Source of the DNA: Chloroflexota bacterium | GTDB taxonomy: Bacteria; Chloroflexota; UBA11872 | Length of the DNA: 64,000 bases | Reading direction: 5' to 3' | Assembly: GCA_026707585.1 (NCBI GenBank) | Contig: JAPOWQ010000066.1 | Span: 29,137 to 93,136, forward strand | Shown here: one piece after another, positions 59,347 to 64,000 of the stretch | Numbering within the stretch: position 1 is the first letter of the stretch | How the letters are laid out: each line of letters begins with the position of its first letter | Notes under the pieces: model-generated | Databases searched by the model: none | What the model was told of the DNA's origin: nothing | What the model saw: only the letters and a program-made list of their open reading frames with translations | Program-made: the position numbers and the translations under genes

Positions 59347-59417
59347 TCAGGCCGGTGGTTGCGCCGAGCCTGCGACCCGCGTACGGTCGAGGCAGCAGGT
59401 TTCAAAGCGCAACCCCA

Positions 59418-60122
59418 ATGTTCAATCGATTCCTTCGTGGTAACTCCAAGCCGGCGGTCGACGTGCCCGACGTGACACCGCGCCCGCTTGACCTGCGCGA
59501 GCCGCGTCTGCCGCCCGCCCAGCGGCTCACCGACAAGTGGCCGGTTCTCCACTACATGGAGCCGCGCCCATACGACATGACCAGGTGGGACTTCCGGGTC
59601 ACCGGTCTGGTTGAAGAGGACGTGCGCTGGTCGTGGGACGAGTTCACCTCGCTGCCGCAGGTTGAGATCACCTCCGACATTCACTGCGTCACCCACTGGA
59701 GCCGCTACGACAACCGCTGGCGCGGCATCCACGTCCGCGAGGTGCTGTCGCGCGTGAAGCCGCTGCCCGAGGCTCAGTTCGTGATGGTGCATGCCGACCC
59801 GAATTACACGGCCAACCTGGCGCTGTCCGAGCTGGACCAGGACGACGTGCTGTTCGCTCTCAAGCACGACGGCGCGCCGCTCACCCACGAGCATGGCGGC
59901 CCGCTGCGCCTGGTGCTGCCCAGCCTCTATTTCTGGAAGAGCGCGAAGTGGGTGCGCGGCCTGGAGTTCATGGACCACGAGGAGCCCGGGTTCTGGGAAC
60001 GGGCCGGGTACCACGTCCGCGGCGACCCCTGGCTGGAGGAACGCTTCGGCGGCCGGGTGCGCGAGACCATGCAGCAAGCGCGCTCGCGGGCATTGCGCGA
60101 GGGCCGGCGGGTTCAGCGCTAG
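59418..60122 (+). CDS. Molybdopterin-dependent sulfite-oxidase-like protein (YuiH type)
   Basis: 234 residues from ATG 59418. The conserved Mo-coordinating Cys lies in ITSDIHCVTHWSRYDNRWRG, followed by VREVLSRVKPLP, LTHEHGGPLRLVLPSLYFWK and SAKWVRGLEFMDHEEPGFWE. These are the sulfite-oxidase-superfamily core; the length and lack of a signal peptide match YuiH-like cytoplasmic proteins. No haem or partner subunit gene adjoins. Reaction unknown; oxidation of a sulfur compound is inferred. Confidence 0.87.
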   Translation: MFNRFLRGNSKPAVDVPDVTPRPLDLREPRLPPAQRLTDKWPVLHYMEPRPYDMTRWDFRVTGLVEEDVRWSWDEFTSLPQVEITSDIHCVTHWSRYDNRWRGIHVREVLSRVKPLPEAQFVMVHADPNYTANLALSELDQDDVLFALKHDGAPLTHEHGGPLRLVLPSLYFWKSAKWVRGLEFMDHEEPGFWERAGYHVRGDPWLEERFGGRVRETMQQARSRALREGRRVQR

Positions 60123-60224
60123 CCGCCCGGTCCACCGAGGCCGACCTGGTCTTCAGGGCGCCGCCACACCATTCCCTCCAGTGCGTGGCCGTAAGCTGGA
60201 AGGGCTGGGATCTCAGACGAACGC

Positions 60225-63200
60225 ATGACCGCTAACTTGACGTACGCCGACCTGGTGTTTGACCAGGACCTGGACGATGTGGATCCGCTGGTGGGGGACC
60301 TGATTGCGCGGGAGCACCGCCGCCAGCGCGACAAGCTGATCCTGATTCCCTCGGAGAGCCTGACGCCGGCGCCGGTGCGTGCCGCCCTGGGATCGCCGCT
60401 GACGAGCATTTATGGCGAGGGGTATCCCTCCGGGCCGATGCGCCGCGACTTGCCGGAGCGGCTGGCGGACACCGAGGCGCAGCTGGCGCGATTCCGTAGA
60501 TACGGCGACCGGCGCTACTACCGCGGGAACGACTACACCAACCTGGTGGAAGCGCTGGCGCAGCGGCGCTGCGCGGCGCTGTTTGCCAACGAGCGGGTTC
60601 CCGCCGACGGCCTGTACGTGAACGTGCAGGCGCTGTCGGGCGCGGCCGCCAACAACGCCGTGTACGAGGCGCTGCTGGAACCGGACGACCGGATCCTGGG
60701 ACTGGCCCTGGCGCACGGCGGGCACCTGAGCCACGGCGCCTCGGTCAACCGCAGTGGCCGACGCTTCCAAGCGTCCAGCTACAGCATCGACGACGTGGAC
60801 GGCCGGCTGGACTATGAGCAGATCGCCGACATCGCCCGACGCGACCGACCGCGCATCATCGTGGCGGGCTACACCTCGTATCCGTGGGCGCCGGACTGGG
60901 AACGGTTCCGGGCGATCGCCGACGAGGTGGGGGCCTATCTGCTGGCCGACATTTCGCATCCGGCGGGGATGGTGGCGGCGGGCGAGTACCCCTCGCCGGT
61001 TGGCCTGGCCGACGTGGTCACGTTCACGACGCACAAGACGCTGTTCGGACCGCGCGGCGCGGTGATTCTTTCCCATCGGCGGCGGCTGATGCGGCGGATC
61101 GACCGGGCGGTGTTTCCGGGCGAGCAGGGCGGGCCGCACCTGAACAAGGTGGGGGCGATGGCGGTGGCCTTCAAGGTCGCGGACTCTGCCGAGTTTCGAG
61201 CTACGCAGCGGCAGATCCGGGCCAATGCGTCGGCGCTGGCCGCGTCGCTTGCGGAGCGCGGCGTTGGCCTTGCCTACGGCGGCACGGACACCCATCTGCT
61301 GGTGATCGACCTGAACCGCACGGGCGCCAGCGGCGACCTGCGCGGCGAGCCGGCGGTGCGGATGCTGGACAGCATCGGCATCGTGGCGAACCGAAATTCG
61401 CTGCCCGGCGACGTTGGGTTTGCCGCCCCAACCGGGGTGCGCCTGGGCACGCCCTGGCTGGCCCAGCGCGGCTACACGGCCGACGACATGCGTGTGCTGG
61501 CCGACATCCTGGCCCGCGCGTTCCAGGCCATGAGCGGCGTCACCTACCCGGGTCGGCGGTCGCCGCGATATCGCGGGCGGATCGACTTTCTCAGGCAGCT
61601 CCAGCTGCGCGGCGAGGTTGCCGAGCTGGCGGCGCGCGGGCGCGCGGAAGACGTGCCGGCGGCGCCCACTTCGCCTCCCTCCGGGGTATTGGAGTTGCGC
61701 GGGCGTCGCGTACTGGCCTTCGCCGACGAGATCGCGGATCAGCGGGTGCGTGACCTGGAGCCGGGCGAGGCCCTGCACGCCGGGATTGCGGACCCCGCGG
61801 GCGACGTCCAGCCGGTCCTGTTCGTGCGCCCGGACGAGGACCGGTCGCCCCGCGATCGCCGGCTCTTTGCCGTGCTCGACCCCTCGATCAGCGAGTGCGC
61901 GGTGGAGTGGCTGCAGGAGATCGCGGACGGCTACGCCCTGATCGACGCGGGCGAGCCCAGCCGCAAGATCGTGGGCCCGATCGCCGTGGCGGACGCGGCG
62001 CATCTCAGCCCGGGAACGACCGGAGTCGTGATCAACGCGGCGGACGCGGACCGGCTGGGCGCGGAAGCAGGGGTGGTCCGGCTGGACCTGGCCGGCGCGC
62101 CGGTGCTGCTGGCCCGCGACGGCCGCGCGGCCGTGCTGTTGTTCTCGGTGGCCGACGCCGCGGCCGTCGACGCTGATATGGCGGCGCGCCAGGTGGCGCG
62201 CACGCGCCTGCCGCCGGCGCCTGAACCGGATCTGAGCCGTCCCTTCTTCCTGGGACGGCAGGACCGGCTGCCGGCGGAGCGTCCCGCGGCCCGGCCGCCG
62301 TTCGATTGGTCGCAAGAGTCCAGTGATCCGCTGGCACAGGTCCAGTTGCGCGGTCCGGTATGGGGCGCGTTGCTGGGCGGGCTCTGGCGAGAAGGCGACC
62401 CGCTGCGCCAGACCCCGCTGCACGACGTCCACAGCAACCACCTGGGCGCGCGCATGGTGCCGTTTGCCGGCTGGTCGATGCCGGTTTACTACGGGGGCAT
62501 CGCGGAGGAGCACGCGGCGGTACGGCAGGCGGCCGGCCTGTTTGACGTGGGCCACATGGGCGTGTTTGCCGTGGAAGGGGAGCACGCGGGCGAGTTCCTG
62601 GACCTGGTGACGACCGCCAATGCGTCGCGACTGCCGAACGGCCGGGCGGCCTACACCTACCTGCTGGATCCAACCGGACACCCGCTGGACGACCTGATCA
62701 TCTATCGGCTTGAGCGCGAGCGCTTTCTGGCCGTGGTGAACGCGGCCAACACCGAGAAGAACTGGGTGTGGCTGAACGGTGTGAACGAGCGGCAGTACGA
62801 GATCGAGCCCGACGACCCGTGGGCGACCGCGCCGGTGCAGGTGAGGTTGCGCGACCTGAAAGCCGCTGAGGAAGGTGACCGGCGACGCCTGGACCTGGCG
62901 TTGCAGGGCCCGCGCTCACGCACCGTTTTGAGCCGCCTGGCGCCGGACGACGAGTCGCGCCGCCGGCTGCGACGCCTGCGCGCCTTTGACGTGGGATCGT
63001 TCACGCTGGCCGGTATTGAGCTGGAAGTCGCACACACCGGCTACACGGGCGAGCGCGTGGGCTTTGAACTGCTGGTGCATCCCGACGCGGCCAACGACCT
63101 GTGGCACGCGATGCTGGATGCGGGGTTCGACGACGGCGTGCGGCCGGCGGGGCTGGGGGCGCGCGACTCCACCCGCACGGAGGCGGGCCTGCCGCTCTAC

Positions 63201-63629
63201 GGCCACGAACTCGGCGGCGACCTTGACCTGACACCCGGCGACGCGGGCTTTGGGGGGTTCGTAAAGCTCTACAAGCCGTTCTTCATCGGGCGCTCCGGGT
63301 TCATCGCCCGCGAGCAGCGCCGCACCAGCCAGATCGTGCGGTTTGCGATTACCGACGAGCGGGTGCCGATCGCGCGGGAAGGCGATCCGGTGGTCGACGC
63401 GCGCGGCGGCTGGGTGGGCATCGTGACCAGCGCCGCGCTGGATACCAGCCAGCGGCAGGTTGGCATGGCCCATGTCATGCAGCGGGTGAGCGAGGACGGC
63501 ACGCCGCTGCGCGTGTTCGCCGGCGTCTCCGCCCGCCGCAGCGGGCGCGCCACGATCCCGCGCGAACTCAAACGCGGCGGGCGCTACCCCCTGCCGGCCA
63601 ACGCCGTCGTCGTGTCTCGGTTCCCCTAG
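60225..63629 (+). CDS. Serine hydroxymethyltransferase / unknown / GcvT aminomethyltransferase fusion
   Basis: 1134 residues in one frame. Residues 1-445 are a PLP-dependent SHMT: LILIPSESLTPAPVRAALGS, IYGEGYPSG, RYYRGNDYTNLVE and TFTTHKTLFGPRGAVILSHR with Lys271 as the Schiff-base residue. Residues 450-720 form an unrecognised middle domain. Residues 729-1134 are GcvT-like: TPLHDVHSNHLGARMVPFAG, AAGLFDVGHMGVFAVEG, HPLDDLIIYRL and VNAANTEKNWVWL. SHMT makes glycine and methylene-tetrahydrofolate from serine, and GcvT is the T-protein of glycine cleavage, so the fusion could pass folate one-carbon units directly. No gcvH or gcvP adjoins. Confidence 0.88.
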   Translation: MTANLTYADLVFDQDLDDVDPLVGDLIAREHRRQRDKLILIPSESLTPAPVRAALGSPLTSIYGEGYPSGPMRRDLPERLADTEAQLARFRRYGDRRYYRGNDYTNLVEALAQRRCAALFANERVPADGLYVNVQALSGAAANNAVYEALLEPDDRILGLALAHGGHLSHGASVNRSGRRFQASSYSIDDVDGRLDYEQIADIARRDRPRIIVAGYTSYPWAPDWERFRAIADEVGAYLLADISHPAGMVAAGEYPSPVGLADVVTFTTHKTLFGPRGAVILSHRRRLMRRIDRAVFPGEQGGPHLNKVGAMAVAFKVADSAEFRATQRQIRANASALAASLAERGVGLAYGGTDTHLLVIDLNRTGASGDLRGEPAVRMLDSIGIVANRNSLPGDVGFAAPTGVRLGTPWLAQRGYTADDMRVLADILARAFQAMSGVTYPGRRSPRYRGRIDFLRQLQLRGEVAELAARGRAEDVPAAPTSPPSGVLELRGRRVLAFADEIADQRVRDLEPGEALHAGIADPAGDVQPVLFVRPDEDRSPRDRRLFAVLDPSISECAVEWLQEIADGYALIDAGEPSRKIVGPIAVADAAHLSPGTTGVVINAADADRLGAEAGVVRLDLAGAPVLLARDGRAAVLLFSVADAAAVDADMAARQVARTRLPPAPEPDLSRPFFLGRQDRLPAERPAARPPFDWSQESSDPLAQVQLRGPVWGALLGGLWREGDPLRQTPLHDVHSNHLGARMVPFAGWSMPVYYGGIAEEHAAVRQAAGLFDVGHMGVFAVEGEHAGEFLDLVTTANASRLPNGRAAYTYLLDPTGHPLDDLIIYRLERERFLAVVNAANTEKNWVWLNGVNERQYEIEPDDPWATAPVQVRLRDLKAAEEGDRRRLDLALQGPRSRTVLSRLAPDDESRRRLRRLRAFDVGSFTLAGIELEVAHTGYTGERVGFELLVHPDAANDLWHAMLDAGFDDGVRPAGLGARDSTRTEAGLPLYGHELGGDLDLTPGDAGFGGFVKLYKPFFIGRSGFIAREQRRTSQIVRFAITDERVPIAREGDPVVDARGGWVGIVTSAALDTSQRQVGMAHVMQRVSEDGTPLRVFAGVSARRSGRATIPRELKRGGRYPLPANAVVVSRFP

Positions 63630-63768
63630 AATCCCGTCTGGCCGTGAGGATCTCGATGGGCCGTGACCGGTCTGGCTGGCTTCCGCCACGTCCTCCCCAC
63701 GGCACCTTGTACGGGACACGTGCAGGACGGACCAGCCGTGGCGCGACAGGCGCCCACGCCGAGTGAGC

Positions 63769-64000
63769 ATGGAGCGTATGCGGTTGCGAAGGCCCCGGTG
63801 GCGGAATGTGCTGGCCGCGCTGCCATTGCTCCCCTGGCTGGCGCTGCTGGGATGGTTGGCCAGCGTCACCTGGTTCATTAGCGACGACGCCTTCATCAGC
63901 TTTCGCTACGTGCGCAATCTGCTGGAGGGGCACGGGCTGGTGTTTAATCCCGGCGAGTACGTGGAGGGGTACACGAACTTCCTGTGGGTGCTGGAGCTGG
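63769..64000 (+). CDS. Start of a membrane glycosyltransferase (AftB/ArnT-like), cut by the window edge
   Basis: 77 residues are visible from ATG 63769 (a second ATG three codons later is possible). A basic start [11 protein letters not shown] and TM helix ([20 protein letters not shown]) are followed by [20 protein letters not shown] and [20 protein letters not shown]. The DD(A/T)[29 protein letters not shown] pattern is characteristic of GT-C-fold arabinofuranosyl- and mannosyl-type transferases that use polyprenyl-phosphate sugars. The reading frame is still open at the edge. Confidence 0.75.
   Translation, partial: MERMRLRRPRWRNVLAALPLLPWLALLGWLASVTWFISDDAFISFRYVRNLLEGHGLVFNPGEYVEGYTNFLWVLEL

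Noticed and set aside
60213..62681. Very long minus-strand open frame of over 800 codons
   Set aside because: It is fully antisense to the SHMT-GcvT fusion; its composition is Arg/Val/Gly-rich with no family motif, as expected from the shadow of a G+C-rich gene.
1..64000. CRISPR array, rRNA or tRNA genes, prophage or IS transposase
   Set aside because: I scanned by eye for regularly spaced repeats, tRNA-like cloverleaf sequences, rRNA motifs and transposase motifs and recognised none; a tool-based scan (tRNAscan-SE, barrnap, CRISPR finder) would be decisive.

Overview
The window is 64 kb of high-G+C bacterial chromosome around a replication origin. No rRNA, tRNA or CRISPR array was recognised by eye. 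The best guess for the organism is a member of the Chloroflexota. This is inferred from secreted proteins with long Pro/Thr linkers (1231-2976, 16389-17414, 55925-57772), LGFP-like repeat proteins, and many small sugar-catabolism enzymes (Gfo/Idh/MocA, TIM-barrel isomerases, a UxuA-like dehydratase). A class A PBP and a LysM/SH3 protein point to a peptidoglycan wall. No single marker in the window proves the phylum.

1-21.4 kb is mostly metabolic and envelope genes: a cysteine-hydrolase relative, a TAP-type lipoprotein hydrolase, a PEP-mutase/isocitrate-lyase family enzyme, an oxidoreductase, a VapBC-like toxin-antitoxin pair, a VOC protein, TerC, an aldo/keto reductase and an rRNA pseudouridine synthase. 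A LiaF/PspC-type membrane operon with two LiaF-like paralogues follows, then a NUDIX protein, two carbohydrate enzymes, and the LysM/SH3 and PBP1A cell-wall genes. 21.9-25.6 kb is the origin: dnaA, an oriC-like gap with phased DnaA boxes and an AT-rich segment, parB, a rhomboid protease and a small membrane protein. Three parS sites (24.6, 34.0 and 51.9 kb) mark the ParB loading zone. No parA, dnaN or rpmH is next to them.

25.6-40 kb carries a propeller protein, a double-HTH regulator, OsmC, another oxidoreductase, an SF1 helicase with a RelE/ParE-like front end, a UxuA-like enzyme, a YbdK-type ligase, ICMT- and HAD-family proteins, a LarA homologue and oligoendopeptidase F. 40.4-48.8 kb is an accessory-looking block read entirely from the minus strand. 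It contains a small OB-like protein, a retropepsin-like protease, a DUF5678-like protein, an orphan solute-binding lipoprotein, and a tandem family of five related membrane proteins. One of these has an in-frame stop and another is truncated. A DUF6941-like protein sits among them.

49-64 kb returns to housekeeping genes (two methyltransferases, proS, a GEVED-type lipoprotein, a beta-lactamase-fold protein, a YuiH-like molybdoenzyme). It is interrupted at 53.1-54.8 kb by a lower-G+C two-gene unit: a coiled-coil membrane protein and an Mrr-like nuclease carrying a glycine-rich membrane hairpin. This unit is the best candidate in the window for an undescribed defence or toxin system. The window ends with a three-part serine hydroxymethyltransferase / unknown / GcvT fusion and the start of a membrane glycosyltransferase.
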